Positions 63,906 to 64,000 of a stretch of 64,000 nt of DNA are shown here, in pieces. The DNA comes from Pseudorhodobacter antarcticus (GTDB lineage: Bacteria; Pseudomonadota; Alphaproteobacteria; Rhodobacterales; Rhodobacteraceae), in contig NZ_FOCO01000006.1 in the NCBI RefSeq assembly GCF_900110135.1, positions 1 through 64,000 of the forward strand. Direction: 5' to 3'. The position numbers and the translations under genes are program-made. How positions within the stretch are numbered: the first letter of the stretch is position 1; every line of letters begins with the position of its first letter. The notes under the pieces were generated by a model. That model did not search any database, was not told the DNA's origin, and saw only the letters and a program-made list of their open reading frames with translations.

Positions 63906-64000
63906 ATGAGCACGGTGATTAAGGGCGGCACGATTGTGACCCATGATCTGACCTATGTGGCGGATGTGTTGATTGAGGGCGGGCGGATTGCGGCGATTGG
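63906..64000 (+). CDS. Dihydropyrimidinase, N-terminal fragment (continues beyond window)
   Basis: ATG 63906 after GGGAGCGAGAGTG; 31 complete codons are visible, starting MSTVIKGGTIVTHDL and continuing YVADVLIEGGRIAAIG, the usual N-terminal beta domain of the cyclic amidohydrolases (D-hydantoinase/dihydropyrimidinase). With preT, preA and the amidohydrolase next door it should be the ring-opening enzyme of the pathway. The catalytic metal site lies outside the window. Confidence 0.85.
   Translation, partial: MSTVIKGGTIVTHDLTYVADVLIEGGRIAAI

Overview
The window reads as a chromosomal segment of a Rhodobacteraceae-type alphaproteobacterium (Rhodobacterales), probably marine or roseobacter-like. 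Evidence: a circularly permuted two-piece tmRNA gene with an alphaproteobacterial tag, an alpha-type SspB, DUF1194, DUF2155 and DUF4169 proteins, a single-cysteine DksA, NDUFA12, large RTX-Hint proteins and G/C-rich hairpin elements I associate with this family. Most of the window is ordinary housekeeping DNA. Accessory parts are the left edge (IS5-type transposase), the flippase-NRPS pair and the RTX-Hint pair.

Layout. 0-8 kb: 3' end of an IS5-family transposase, class III alcohol dehydrogenase, then a Wzx/MATE-like flippase overlapping a single-module NRPS (C-A-PCP-TE), followed by a convergent 48-codon gene with its own terminator. 8.2-13.1 kb: a plus-strand operon rpe, gph, DDAH-like hydrolase, glycosyltransferase-like protein and Na/Pi cotransporter. 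13.1-19.2 kb: eight minus-strand genes, moxR to an M48 peptidase, containing a MoxR/VWA (CoxE-like) pair, a DUF2927 lipoprotein and small membrane proteins. 19.3-25.5 kb: dksA, FAD monooxygenase, exonuclease III, erpA, dGTPase, dsbB, a YqaA-like protein and a zinc metallopeptidase. 25.7 kb: tRNA-Leu(CAA). 26.5-36.5 kb: two paralogous secreted-type RTX proteins (982 and 2271 aa) ending in Hint domains. 36.5-41.2 kb: a MocA-like nucleotidyltransferase, RNase E and CcdA, in a stretch whose strand composition differs from the flanks. 41.3-50.9 kb: a GHSSG membrane protein with a cytochrome P450, fumC-DUF4169-RHH, methyltransferase, sspB, DUF1194, ssrA, an MBL hydrolase, an orphan histidine kinase and a CAP protein. 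51.2-56.5 kb: clpP, clpX, NDUFA12, DUF2155, and accB-accC-aat on the minus strand. 56.7-64 kb: reductive pyrimidine catabolism (preT, preA, carbamoyl-beta-alanine amidohydrolase, dihydropyrimidinase) with two RutR-like TetR regulators and a visible RutR-type operator.

How genes work together. tmRNA, SspB, ClpX, ClpP and the Leu/Phe-tRNA-protein transferase all fall within about 8 kb and cover tagging, adaptor delivery and degradation of proteins. preT/preA reduce uracil or thymine, dihydropyrimidinase opens the ring, and the Zn hydrolase releases beta-alanine; a RutR-type site lies between one regulator and the hydrolase gene. accB/accC supply malonyl-CoA synthesis.

The least explained parts are the flippase-NRPS pair (unknown product), the RTX-Hint proteins with unrelated domains nested inside their repeats and no adjacent type I exporter, and several very small genes that have good ribosome binding sites but no recognisable family.
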